Positions 9,636-18,252 of a stretch of 64,000 bases of DNA are shown one piece after another. A program made the position numbers and the translations under genes. Below the pieces are notes generated by a model that was not told the DNA's origin, did no database searches, and saw nothing but the letters and a program-made list of their open reading frames with translations. Within the stretch, counting starts at the first letter, position 1, and each line of letters starts with the position of its first letter. The stretch is taken from the NCBI RefSeq assembly GCF_024722015.1, contig NZ_JANQBD010000011.1:124001-188000 (forward strand), given 5' to 3'. Origin of the DNA: Paenibacillus radicis (ex Xue et al. 2023). Its GTDB lineage: Bacteria > Bacillota > Bacilli > Paenibacillales > NBRC-103111.

Positions 9636-10556
9636 TTAATGATTGTACTTAATGCGCGGATCAAGAAATCCATACGCAATATCGGTTGCAAGGTTAATCA
9701 AAATAACCATTATGGCTATAACAAACACAGCCGCCTGTACTATCGCCATATCGTGGGAGTTAATTGCCTGGACAATGAGCTGCCCCATACCCGGCCAGGA
9801 GAAGACCGTTTCTGTTACCAAAGCTCCACCGACCAGATTTGTTAACTGAAGCGCAGTAATTGTAACAACCGGAATAAGTGCATTGCGAAGTGCATGCTTA
9901 TTAATAACGGCAGCTTCCCATACCCCTTTGCTTCTCGCAGTCCGGATATAATCTTGTCCGAGAATTTCCAGCATGCTGGATCGGACCAATCGGGTCATTT
10001 CAGCTGCTACACCCATTCCTAAAGTAAGAGCCGGAAGCACTAAGTGCGCAAAAGTACCACGACCGGAAACCGGAACCAGACCCAGGTTAACGGCAACCAA
10101 CAAAATCAACATAATGCCTACCCAAAAATTGGGCATCGCCTTACCCATAACCGAGATGCCGGATATTAATATATCTCCTGCCGTATTGCGTTTAACCGCA
10201 GACCAAATGCCAAAGGGAACCGCAATACAGCAAGCAACAACCATAGACGCAGCTGCCAGCTCAAAGCTTGCCGGCAGTCGTTCCAGCACAATGGGGAGCG
10301 CTGCTTCTCTGTAACGGAAGGATGTGCCGAAATCGCCCTGCAGCAAATGTGACATGTAGCGATAATATTGAACATACAACGGCTGATCTAATCCAAGAGC
10401 TGCCGAAAGAATCCGTCTGTCCTCTTCACTTGCCGTATCCGGAAGCATTAATGCAACCGGATCTCCCGTGACATGAACCAAAATAAATACGATCAAAGAA
10501 ATAATATAAAGTACCGGAATGATCTGCAAAAACGATTTATACAAATACTTACTCAT
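9636..10556 (-). CDS. Peptide ABC transporter permease, DppB/GsiC type
   Basis: A 306-residue permease. Diagnostic features are the N-terminal HVTGDPVALMLPD loop, SKGVWEAAVINKHALRNALIPV (the EAA-type coupling region, shown here in two parts of the same segment), WPGMGQLIVQAI and the terminal YGFLDPRIKY. About six membrane helices are visible. It follows the OsmC gene (61-nt gap) and should pair with the DppC-type permease at 6976-7893 to form the membrane channel. Its physical separation from that partner by an opposing gene is noted as a finding. Confidence 0.94.
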   Translation of the reverse strand: MSKYLYKSFLQIIPVLYIISLIVFILVHVTGDPVALMLPDTASEEDRRILSAALGLDQPLYVQYYRYMSHLLQGDFGTSFRYREAALPIVLERLPASFELAAASMVVACCIAVPFGIWSAVKRNTAGDILISGISVMGKAMPNFWVGIMLILLVAVNLGLVPVSGRGTFAHLVLPALTLGMGVAAEMTRLVRSSMLEILGQDYIRTARSKGVWEAAVINKHALRNALIPVVTITALQLTNLVGGALVTETVFSWPGMGQLIVQAINSHDMAIVQAAVFVIAIMVILINLATDIAYGFLDPRIKYNH

Positions 10557-10617
10557 TGATCTCCGTCCTTTAAGCTGTTACCGCACATATCCATAAGCGG
10601 CTAAGGAATCTTTGCGG

Positions 10618-11160
10618 CTATGCTTCTTGGGTGACAGCGCTTGATGTGTGAACAACCTCTCCAGCTATATTCTGCGGATTAAGCAGTAAATTGTAAATCG
10701 GGCATACTCGCTCAACTGCTTCATGCAGCGCTGCGATAGTCTCTGCAGATTCATTGGAAACAATATGCAGCTTGTAATGAATGTTATAGGGAATGAATGG
10801 AGTCTCCTCAAAGCCTTCTTGTCCGCCGAGCGGATGCTGCTGACCGAATACTTCAACCTCGAGTGACTCCAATGATACGTCTCGCTTGGCGGCTTGAATC
10901 AATGTAATGTGGGTTAAGCAGCTTCCCAATACACCAAGCTGAAGCTCCGGAGATGTAGGTCCAAGACTGTAGCCTGCAAAATTTTCCGGGCTATCGCTGA
11001 TGATCTGATAGTCGCGGATGCGAATTTCACGAACTCCGCTTCTTCCAGCAGCACGGACTTTCGCTGAAAAATGGTTAGGCTTAGGATCTGCTTTCGCTTG
11101 TTCTTGCAGCGCAATAGCCGCAGCTTTTTTTTGTGCTAAATACTCGTTCAATGTAGTCAT
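10618..11160 (-). CDS. OsmC-family peroxiredoxin-like protein
   Basis: A 180-residue OsmC/YhfA-fold protein. The two Cys residues typical of the family are present at C81 (in VLGSCLTHITL) and C153 (in VERVCPIYN). Members reduce organic hydroperoxides by a thiol mechanism or bind small thiols. Several are encoded in sulfur-assimilation clusters with luciferase-like monooxygenases. A GAGGAG site precedes the ATG. It is the first gene of the transcript that continues into the DppB permease. A role in detoxifying oxidised sulfur or peroxide by-products of the flavin enzymes is inferred from context. Confidence 0.85.
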   Translation of the reverse strand: MTTLNEYLAQKKAAAIALQEQAKADPKPNHFSAKVRAAGRSGVREIRIRDYQIISDSPENFAGYSLGPTSPELQLGVLGSCLTHITLIQAAKRDVSLESLEVEVFGQQHPLGGQEGFEETPFIPYNIHYKLHIVSNESAETIAALHEAVERVCPIYNLLLNPQNIAGEVVHTSSAVTQEA

Positions 11161-11331
11161 GTTTAAACTCTCCTCTTTAATTCTTATTTTACCTACCTAT
11201 TTAATCGGTTTTGAAGTATAAGAACACGCTTAATCTCTGCATTCTCCCTGTTCTATGCCCTTCATTGGTTCTAAATATAGCATAATCCTTATTTCTGATA
11301 CAGTATTGTTATTTCATCATATTATAACTTT

Positions 11332-12297
11332 TCAGAATGAATCCTGATGCGATGGATCTTGAACCTCCTTTGTCTCGAAAGGAAAGACCGGATCATTTAA
11401 TTCTATTATGGTGCATGTATTCGACGCTGCTGCTTTTTGCTTTAAAAAATCAAGAAAGGTTTGACTGGCTTTGGACAAATAGGTGTTGCGCTTTTTGCAC
11501 ACTACCAACTGGACAGGAATCGGCGGATAGATCGGAACAGTGCTCATCTTGCTGTTCGAGATAGTAACCATCCTCAGGAGCATAGTAACGCCTACGCCTT
11601 CAGCAACAAGGGATTTGATAATCGACAGCTGATTGGTGGTAAAGGTTACATTCATTTCAAGCTCCGCTTTTTTGCTGACTTCAATAAGAAGTTTTTTCTG
11701 AAAGCAGTCATTCTTAAAAAATATTAGCGGCTCGCTTAATAGCTCATGCAGAGTCACTACTTCTTTATCCGCAAGCGGATGGTCAGCCGAAAAACATGCA
11801 ACCATATAATCGTTAAGCAAAGGTATCACTTCAACTTCCGTCTCAATCGGATTGGCGGAAATGATGCCGAAATCAATCTCCTTGCGTTCTATCCATGTAC
11901 GAATTTGTTTGGTTCCTTCTTCCACAACGCTAATATTAAGTGAAGGATAGCTGCGCTTGAACTCTTTGATGATCGGTAGAAAATAGGCACTGCCAAACAT
12001 GGAGGGCAATCCGATTCGAATCTCACCCCTCTGTAGCTCGCGCATTTCTTCCATCACACGTCGTGCATCCTCTATTTTACCTAGTATGTCATTAGCATAA
12101 TCAAACAGTACTTTGCCTTCCTGAGTCAGAATCGCGGATTTCTCTGATCTGTCAAAGAGCAGCAATTGAAGCTCATCCTCCAGCTTTTGAATCGTCTTGC
12201 TTATAGCAGGCTGAGCGACCAATAATTTTTCTGAAGCCTTGGTGAAGCTGGATGCTGAAGCAACCTCTGCGAAATAATGTAATTTTCTGCTGTCCAT
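11332..12297 (-). CDS. LysR-family transcriptional regulator
   Basis: About 321 residues. A winged helix-turn-helix lies at residues 1-60 (FTKASEKLLVAQPAISKTIQKLE) and a periplasmic-binding-protein-like effector domain at about 90-295. I place the start at the ATG at 12297, 8 nt after AAAGGGTGG, rather than at the in-frame GTG at 12306. It lies upstream of, and on the same strand as, the OsmC and importer genes. LysR proteins commonly control sulfur-source operons in Bacillus (CysL and YtlI are examples), so it is the obvious candidate regulator of this island. The effector is unknown. Confidence 0.9.
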   Translation of the reverse strand: MDSRKLHYFAEVASASSFTKASEKLLVAQPAISKTIQKLEDELQLLLFDRSEKSAILTQEGKVLFDYANDILGKIEDARRVMEEMRELQRGEIRIGLPSMFGSAYFLPIIKEFKRSYPSLNISVVEEGTKQIRTWIERKEIDFGIISANPIETEVEVIPLLNDYMVACFSADHPLADKEVVTLHELLSEPLIFFKNDCFQKKLLIEVSKKAELEMNVTFTTNQLSIIKSLVAEGVGVTMLLRMVTISNSKMSTVPIYPPIPVQLVVCKKRNTYLSKASQTFLDFLKQKAAASNTCTIIELNDPVFPFETKEVQDPSHQDSF

Positions 12298-12329
12298 AAG
12301 ATCCACCCTTTTCCTTGTCTCCGAGGGAG

Positions 12330-13217
12330 TTATTTTTCATTTTCTGATAAAACAAGCCCGTAACGGCGATTGACCAAATCAATTTCTTCCAACGACATAA
12401 GAACCCTGCCTTTTCCTCGAACTGTAATCAGATGTAACAGAATATCGACTACAAACAAGCTGGCAATATGGGAATTGGCGAATGAGTAGGACATTCCTTG
12501 AACTAACAGTGCAACAGCCGCTTGCTTCGCAAGAGGACTGATTAAGGAGTCTGTAATTGTAATTTGATTGACCCCTCGTTCATAGGCAAGTTCAGATGCC
12601 AGTATAGTATGCTTACCATAGGTTGGAAGTCCAATTGTTATTAAAAGATCTGTACTATATAAGGAGCGAATACTATCAAATAACTCATCCGTTCCAGAAC
12701 CAATCAAGATTGTATTCGTAAATATTTCATTTAAATGTACGGCTAGTACGGTTGCCGGTCCTCTGGCGTTGCGGCTTCCGACTACAGCAATTCGGTTCGA
12801 GCTCATGATGAGCTCTATAGCCTTTTCAAACGAATCCGACGAATTACTTAGTTGGGTGGCCTGCAGATTTTTCACAGTCAAATCAAATATTTTCTGTGCT
12901 ATTCCCGAGCAGCCATTTTCTTTCGATATGAGAACATCAGTATTCACTTCCCCCAAGGTTTTGACAGCGGTCAAACGATTCTGCAATATGGCTTGCAGGG
13001 CATTCTGCAAATCGGGAAAGCCTGAATATCCGACATCCTGTGCGAACCGAACTACAACAGACTCGCTAACACCGACTCTTTGTGCAACCCTCGATGCTGT
13101 AAGAAATGATACATCCTGCCAATTTTCTAAAATGTATTGACCGACGTTTTTCTTCGCTTCGCTCAGATTGGATAGTGAAGCTTGAATTCTTCCAAACAAG
13201 GTACCAGAATCAGACAA
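12330..13217 (-). CDS. MurR/RpiR-family transcriptional regulator
   Basis: A 295-residue protein with an N-terminal RpiR-type helix-turn-helix (LTASRVAQRVGVSESVVVRFAQ, near residue 40) and a C-terminal SIS phosphosugar-binding domain (about 130-260, with SNRIAVVGSRNARGPA and the TDLLITIGLPTYGKHT segment). The family senses phosphosugars or similar ligands. It lies 32 nt upstream of the LysR gene on the same strand. Why a sugar-type regulator sits beside a sulfur-type island is unclear. Its second SIS loop reads TIGLPTYGKHT rather than the usual SxSGxT, so the effector may not be a sugar phosphate. Confidence 0.9.
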   Translation of the reverse strand: MSDSGTLFGRIQASLSNLSEAKKNVGQYILENWQDVSFLTASRVAQRVGVSESVVVRFAQDVGYSGFPDLQNALQAILQNRLTAVKTLGEVNTDVLISKENGCSGIAQKIFDLTVKNLQATQLSNSSDSFEKAIELIMSSNRIAVVGSRNARGPATVLAVHLNEIFTNTILIGSGTDELFDSIRSLYSTDLLITIGLPTYGKHTILASELAYERGVNQITITDSLISPLAKQAAVALLVQGMSYSFANSHIASLFVVDILLHLITVRGKGRVLMSLEEIDLVNRRYGLVLSENEK

Positions 13218-13345
13218 AATGAAGCTCCTCTCCTATTAGCAACAATTTTTTTCACTTCGACAATAAATATTCTTGCTTTTTACTTTATGATTCAGTAATT
13301 CCTCACACTAACCATAATTCCAGAAACATTACCACTACTGAAGAT

Positions 13346-13399
13346 AAAAAAAGACACAACTAGAACTCATATCGAATAATGAGGTAAAAGTTGTATCTT
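13346..13399 (-). terminator. Rho-independent terminator of the germination operon
   Basis: Read on the minus strand, AAGATACAACT (13399-13389) pairs with AGTTGTGTCTT (13361-13351) through one T-G wobble. The loop contains a nested CTCAT/ATGAG stem, and TTTTT follows. It lies about 100 nt downstream of the last germination gene. No other gene or clear signal is visible in the gap 13218-13500. Confidence 0.75.
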
Positions 13400-13500
13400 C
13401 AATTTGAATGATAGACACTTATAATTCCTATTGGACTAGTGGGTATATATAGATTATCATTTCATTTTCATACGGTCAAACAAAAAACAAACGGAATATC

Positions 13501-14592
13501 TTATCTCCGCATTGCTCGCTGTCTAATTTTAAAGATTAGATAAACGATCAATGGAATAACGGGAAAATAAGTGAAATCCCATGTAACCCAGTAAGGATTC
13601 ATTGAATCGAAATAGACAACGTTAGGCGCGATCAATAAAGCGTAGCTGAAGGTCAATGTCCCGAATGGTATTGTCAGATAGCGGTAGTTTTGAATTTGCA
13701 GCAGTTCAGCTATCCCTTTAATGAATCCATACCCGTAGATAACCATGCGAAAATAGGTACATAACAACCAGCTGATGGCAAGGATAGCCTCCACTCTCTC
13801 CAAAAAATGACCGATGCCGATTTTTTTGGCTAACGTATAGGTTGAATACATCTGATGCTCCGTGAGATAGGCACCCAACACAAGCAAGGACAATAAGACA
13901 ATAGCAAAAATGGCGATCCCTCCGATCACAGAGGCGAGGATGAAATCCTTTCGCAAATGCTCATTCGCCTTAACATTAGGCAGAATCATCCACATTACGA
14001 ATAGCTCCGTGAAAGGAAAAGCGATGAAAAATAGTGAGCCATGTACCAGCGTGGGAATGTCGTGCTCCAGCACAGGTGTTAATCGATCCAGCTTGGCTTC
14101 GGGGATGAGAAGCAAAATAATCGCAATAAACATGATTGCAAAAACAAGGATCAACACCTCTGCGGTTCTCGCAATCGACTCCAGCCCACTGCGAATGGCC
14201 ACAACCAGCATAATTACCATTAATATACAAATGATTCTCATCGGCGTTTCCGTCATCATTTGTGTTGTAACAAAGTCGCCGATTTCTCGAACTTGAGTAG
14301 CAGCGTCATGAAACATGACAAGCATATAAAATAGGGACACAGCACCGCCTACCCATGTCCCCAGTACTTGTTTATGAATCTGTACGAGATTCATTCCAGG
14401 GAAGCACTGACTGAATTCAAATATGAGCCAGGCAAAGAGAAGTCCAATCACGAGACCTATTAAGCCGGAAATCCAGGCATCCTGATGAGTAATTGCTGCC
14501 ATGTTTGAAGGAAGGAAGAGCAGCATATCACCAATAACGAAAAAAATAATAAGGACTGACATCTGCTTGGTGCTGATCTGTTCCATCTTCAA
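13501..14592 (-). CDS. Spore germination protein, GerAB/GerKB type (APC-fold receptor subunit B)
   Basis: A 363-residue integral membrane protein with about ten helices, of the endospore germination permease family. The N-terminal QISTKQMSVLIIFFVIGDMLLF and the mid-protein PFTELFVMWMI segments are typical. In the receptor this subunit is the inner-membrane germinant-binding protein. The likely start is TTG at 14592, 10 nt after GGAGG; an ATG two codons downstream is the alternative. It is the last gene of the operon, 6 nt after the small two-helix gene. Confidence 0.93.
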   Translation of the reverse strand: MKMEQISTKQMSVLIIFFVIGDMLLFLPSNMAAITHQDAWISGLIGLVIGLLFAWLIFEFSQCFPGMNLVQIHKQVLGTWVGGAVSLFYMLVMFHDAATQVREIGDFVTTQMMTETPMRIICILMVIMLVVAIRSGLESIARTAEVLILVFAIMFIAIILLLIPEAKLDRLTPVLEHDIPTLVHGSLFFIAFPFTELFVMWMILPNVKANEHLRKDFILASVIGGIAIFAIVLLSLLVLGAYLTEHQMYSTYTLAKKIGIGHFLERVEAILAISWLLCTYFRMVIYGYGFIKGIAELLQIQNYRYLTIPFGTLTFSYALLIAPNVVYFDSMNPYWVTWDFTYFPVIPLIVYLIFKIRQRAMRR

Positions 14593-14598
14593 GTACTT

Positions 14599-14847
14599 TC
14601 AACCTCCCCCTGGAAACATAGCGGCAAACCAATCATTGACAGGCTTATAGACCCATACCAGCAGCTGAAAGGGACTCGGCAGCTTAATATTGATGCCTGT
14701 TATGATGCAGAGAGCCATTCCTATAACCAACATAACCCCGTAAACTGCCGCTTCCCTCCCCTGTCTCTGTTTGATTAGCTTAGGAAGCTCCAAAGCAGCA
14801 GCCAGAACGGAAACAGCAAGCACTAAACCTGTAACCATAACGAACAT
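14599..14847 (-). CDS. Small two-helix membrane protein of the germination operon (D-subunit-like)
   Basis: An 82-residue protein with two hydrophobic segments (about residues 2-18 and 37-55) separated by a basic linker (KLIKQRQGREA), followed by a short polar tail ending in GGG. Small two-helix 'D' genes are known inside or beside some Bacillus ger operons and modulate receptor function. Size, topology and position fit that class, but homology cannot be confirmed by eye. It starts 6 nt downstream of the GerC stop with a GGAG site inside the end of that gene, so it is probably translationally coupled. Confidence 0.75.
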   Translation of the reverse strand: MFVMVTGLVLAVSVLAAALELPKLIKQRQGREAAVYGVMLVIGMALCIITGINIKLPSPFQLLVWVYKPVNDWFAAMFPGGG

Positions 14848-14853
14848 CGGCTG

Positions 14854-16047
14854 CTACTCCTTGATATTGTTTTGAAATGAATTGTTGGTTGTTCCCGTTC
14901 TTCGAATGGTTACATTGATATCATAATTGACCTTTAACCGAGGAAATCTTTCCTTCCATTCTCCTTTCAGTTTTTTCCAAGCCTTGGGATCCTTTTTGTA
15001 AACAGCCTGTCCAAACCCAAAAACATCCACATTATACTTGGATTTAACCTTATTTATCGTATGTTGGAGTAAACTTTTCAGTTTTTTTTCCGCTTCGTGC
15101 TCCAGCCATACAATTGTATCGGGCTCCATAATATCGATTTTACATTCAACCTCTCCTATGTTGGATTCGATGACAACACCAATAAGAATAAGAGGCTCAC
15201 CGTTATCAAAGCTTACTTTCATTTTGGTATCCGAGCGGAGCGTCTCAAGTGCAAGAACTCCACCGTCCGGGCACTTTATATGACCTGCAGTGCTTTTGAC
15301 GTTGTTTCTTATGTAATTATAGCCCTTACTCTCGTCCTCATTCAGCCAGCCGATTAACTTGTCTTCATCGAATATCGCAAGGCCCGCAGATTGCAGCAAT
15401 CCTGCATTCTCGATTTTATCTACATTTGATTTGCTATCCCCAGTCGATAGGTTGCCTAACACTTCTACTCCAGGCAAGACCAGATTCAAGCCGCTGGTTA
15501 CCAATTGAAGAATCGCCTGGTCCATTGTAACAGTTGTTGTCGGGGCCCAGTTCTTGGAGGATGTATCCAGAGAGTAAAACAAATTATTTGCAGGTATTTT
15601 CTCCAGGGAGGTCATTACTTTCAGCACCTCTTCAGCCTTTATCCCCCTTGAAACTATCACATAATAATCCGTCCTTGCCTCGGGATTGCGAGACAGCAAG
15701 TCTAATATCTTCCCGATTCCTTCTTGGGCAAGCGACTCACCAATCACCAGGACTCGGGTATGCGCTGAATAAATTTTTCTGGGGCTTGTCTCAGTCAGCT
15801 TCCGGAAAGCTTCAAAAATCGTCGGCGCACTTGCTTTATACAAGGTCACTGGTGATCTGCCAGTGGTTAGCCTCGATGAAACCTCCCCAGGCACGACAAC
15901 CTGTACAGCCAACTGATATTGATCGCCAATCTTATCAATAGCCATTCCCATCTGGATTCCAAGCTCATTTAACTCCCTGCGATTCCAACAACCGGTTAAA
16001 AGCGTCAGCAGCAGAAGCCAAGCACAAAGTTGGAAGCCTAATTTCAA
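14854..16047 (-). CDS. Spore germination lipoprotein, Ger(x)C family
   Basis: About 397 residues. The start is placed at TTG 16047 because AGAAGGAG lies 10 nt upstream and it gives a clean lipoprotein signal (LLLTLLTGCWNRREL, lipid Cys at residue 20). A longer frame extends to 16104, inside the preceding gene, but would add 19 residues that do not look like a signal peptide. The GCWNRRELNELG start of the mature protein is a hallmark of the C subunit. It is anchored to the outer face of the spore inner membrane and is required for receptor function. Confidence 0.92.
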   Translation of the reverse strand: MKLGFQLCAWLLLLTLLTGCWNRRELNELGIQMGMAIDKIGDQYQLAVQVVVPGEVSSRLTTGRSPVTLYKASAPTIFEAFRKLTETSPRKIYSAHTRVLVIGESLAQEGIGKILDLLSRNPEARTDYYVIVSRGIKAEEVLKVMTSLEKIPANNLFYSLDTSSKNWAPTTTVTMDQAILQLVTSGLNLVLPGVEVLGNLSTGDSKSNVDKIENAGLLQSAGLAIFDEDKLIGWLNEDESKGYNYIRNNVKSTAGHIKCPDGGVLALETLRSDTKMKVSFDNGEPLILIGVVIESNIGEVECKIDIMEPDTIVWLEHEAEKKLKSLLQHTINKVKSKYNVDVFGFGQAVYKKDPKAWKKLKGEWKERFPRLKVNYDINVTIRRTGTTNNSFQNNIKE

Positions 16048-16067
16048 TGCTGAAGCACTCCTTCTTA

Positions 16068-17591
16068 TCAAGTCTTGGGCTTGGGTGTCTCCGGCTGCCG
16101 CCAAAGGTTTTCCTTAGCTGTGGACATAGGCCTAGTTGTCATGAGTGGCCATGGAAGCCGAAATAAGGTGTCCTTCTGGTCCTTTCCATGAAAAGGAGAA
16201 AGAGAACTTAAGAACGGAACACCGAATGAACGCAGACAAGATAAATGGATGACCAGCAATAGAAGCCCTACCATAATTCCGATTAATCCGAAGGAAGCCG
16301 CCAAACCCATTAGAATGAATCGAATCATACGGATGGAGATGGACATACCCGCAGCTGGAATGACAAAGCTGGAAATCGCCGTAATGGCCACAATTATGAC
16401 CATGACTGCGGATACTATTCCAGCTTCAACAGCAGATTGACCGATGACCAGCGTACCTACAATCGAAACAGCTTGTCCTACGGTTTTAGGCATGCGAACG
16501 CCGGCTTCCCTTAGGATTTCAAACGTAACTTCCATCATAAGAGCCTCGATGAATGCGGGGAAAGGGACGCCTTCACGTTGTGCTGCCAAATTAATAAGCA
16601 GATTGGTGGGCAGCATCTCTTGATGAAAGGTAGTTACCGCGATATAGAGCGATGGAGAAAGCATAGTAATAAAAAAGGCCATAAACCGCATGAGCCGCAG
16701 GAGTGAGCTCACGTCAGCCCGTTGATAGTAGTCTTCGGCGGATTGGAAAAACTGAACAAACAATGCGGGCACTAGTAGGACGAACGGAGTTCCATCGACG
16801 ATAATCGCCACCTTGCCCTCCAGCAATCCGGCTGCAATCGTATCCGGTCGCTCGGAGTTGTACACCGTCGGAAAAGGTGTCCATGTCTTATCCTGAATAA
16901 ACTCCTCGATGTAACCGCTCTCCAGTATGCTATCTATATTTATTTTATCCAGCCGACTGAATACTTCCTGCACCAAGTCTTCATCAGCTATCTGCCTCAT
17001 ATACATGACCGCGACATTCGTCTTGGTGACCGTACCAATTTGACGTCCCTCCAGCCAAAGCTGAGGATCTTTAATTTTCCTGCGAATAAGAGCAGTATTG
17101 GTGCGAATATTTTCCGTAAAGGCCTCCATCGGGCCGCGGATAACCGTTTGCGTAGTTGGTTCTCCGACATTGCGGTCCTCCCAGCCGGCAGCACCGATAT
17201 GCAAGCCATCGGCATGGCCTTCTGCAAGCAGTACTACATCCCCGGAGAGCAGGCTGTTAAATAGGCAGCTCATCTCCTTCAACTGACCGATATCGCCTAT
17301 CGATAGCACTTCTTCTTTGAAAAAATCCAGTAGATTCGCAGGTGTTGAATAACTCGGGAGGCTGCGGCTATGCTTGTCGCCGTTTAATAAAGAAGCAATA
17401 ATCGATTGATTCAATACATGTGTATCCACCAAACCATCGATATACACCAAAGCGATGTCTGTCGTACCATAGGTCATCTCTTTTACGACCAGATCCTGGC
17501 TCCTGCCGAATCTGTCTTGAATTTCTTCAATATTCAGGTCAAGCCTTGCAGCCAATACATGCTGCTCAGAGGCTGTAGATTCTTCCCTCAC
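16068..17591 (-). CDS. Spore germination protein, GerA/GerAA type (receptor subunit A)
   Basis: A 507-residue protein with a soluble N-terminal domain (about 1-260) and a C-terminal membrane domain. The family landmarks PRGPMEAF-type loop (IRGPMEAFTENIRTN), VAIIVDGTPFVLLVPALF, REGVPFPAFIEALMMEVTFEILREAG (two adjoining pieces) and PKTVGQAVSIVG are all present. The start is GTG at 17591 behind GGGGG with 8-nt spacing. It is the first gene of the operon A-C-small-B. The forespore sigma factor would be expected to drive it, but I could not identify a convincing forespore promoter upstream. Confidence 0.94.
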   Translation of the reverse strand: MREESTASEQHVLAARLDLNIEEIQDRFGRSQDLVVKEMTYGTTDIALVYIDGLVDTHVLNQSIIASLLNGDKHSRSLPSYSTPANLLDFFKEEVLSIGDIGQLKEMSCLFNSLLSGDVVLLAEGHADGLHIGAAGWEDRNVGEPTTQTVIRGPMEAFTENIRTNTALIRRKIKDPQLWLEGRQIGTVTKTNVAVMYMRQIADEDLVQEVFSRLDKINIDSILESGYIEEFIQDKTWTPFPTVYNSERPDTIAAGLLEGKVAIIVDGTPFVLLVPALFVQFFQSAEDYYQRADVSSLLRLMRFMAFFITMLSPSLYIAVTTFHQEMLPTNLLINLAAQREGVPFPAFIEALMMEVTFEILREAGVRMPKTVGQAVSIVGTLVIGQSAVEAGIVSAVMVIIVAITAISSFVIPAAGMSISIRMIRFILMGLAASFGLIGIMVGLLLLVIHLSCLRSFGVPFLSSLSPFHGKDQKDTLFRLPWPLMTTRPMSTAKENLWRQPETPKPKT

Positions 17592-17722
17592 GGACTTGTC
17601 CCCCTACTCATTGACCCATTGATGTTATAATATTATCCAAAGTATGAAAGATTATACGGAAATGGCAGAGAAAGGTCTTGGGAGTTGGCTTAATTCGGCA
17701 TAGGCAACGAAAACTGGGGTTG

Positions 17723-17750
17723 CGACAGCCGAATGAGGGGCAGGCTGTCG
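17723..17750. other. Short perfect hairpin in the 17592-17820 gap
   Basis: CGACAGCC (17723-17730) and GGCTGTCG (17743-17750) form a perfect 8-bp inverted repeat around a 12-nt loop. There is no T-run on either side, so it is a poor intrinsic terminator for the HIT gene (ending at 17821) although it is positioned for that job. The gap contains nothing else I recognise. Confidence 0.4.
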
Positions 17751-17820
17751 ACTTTGACGAGAGCGGATAGTTCGTCATTATGAAGGCGGCGTAGAAGGGG
17801 CAGCAATTATTTTAACATCA

Positions 17821-18252
17821 CTATTTGCCGTTGTGTGCTTGTATTCTCTCTATAAACTGCCGGATATCGGCTTTACTAACAGGTTGACCCGTTCCCATGG
17901 GGCCAGCTGCCCGTTGAATCAACTCGAGACCATCGATCGCAGCACCTGCACACCTTGGAATAAGATGGATATGGAGATGTCTGACAACCTCTCCCACTGT
18001 CAACGTGTATACCCTTTCAGCCTGAATTTCCTGATAGAGCATATTTTCCAACTGTGAAATAATCTCGGGAAGCTCTCTTTTTTCATCAGATGTTAATTTA
18101 TGCCACGATTCAACATGCCTCTTCGGTTCAACATACAAATAACCAACCAATTGCTTTTCTACAGGAGCATGGTAAATCACATAATGACCTTTCTCCATAA
18201 CGAAATACGGATCGCTGCTTTGTTCCTTCATGCAAATTTTGCAATTAATCAT
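17821..18252 (-). CDS. HIT-family nucleotide hydrolase/transferase-like protein
   Basis: A 143-residue protein (start at ATG 18252). The catalytic histidine-triad motif is HLHIHLI at H92, H94 and H96; the middle His forms the nucleotidyl intermediate in the family, which acts on AMP-linked substrates such as AMP-NH2 or Ap4A. An N-terminal CKIC pair may bind zinc. A longer frame reaches 18330 but lies inside the preceding regulator gene. The ATG overlaps the last codons of that regulator (stop at 18245), so the two are translationally coupled, an odd pairing. Substrate unknown. Confidence 0.88.
   Translation of the reverse strand: MINCKICMKEQSSDPYFVMEKGHYVIYHAPVEKQLVGYLYVEPKRHVESWHKLTSDEKRELPEIISQLENMLYQEIQAERVYTLTVGEVVRHLHIHLIPRCAGAAIDGLELIQRAAGPMGTGQPVSKADIRQFIERIQAHNGK

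Noticed and set aside
11161..11331. LysR-type T-N11-A boxes upstream of the OsmC gene
   Set aside because: Several AT-rich half-palindromes are present, but none is distinctive enough in such AT-rich DNA to call.
17592..17700. A possible forespore (sigma-G) promoter before the germination operon
   Set aside because: CATACTT resembles a -10, but no matching -35 is found at 17-18 nt.
17723..17750. Terminator for the HIT gene
   Set aside because: The hairpin is perfect but short, and neither strand has a T-run after it; kept only as an uncharacterised hairpin.
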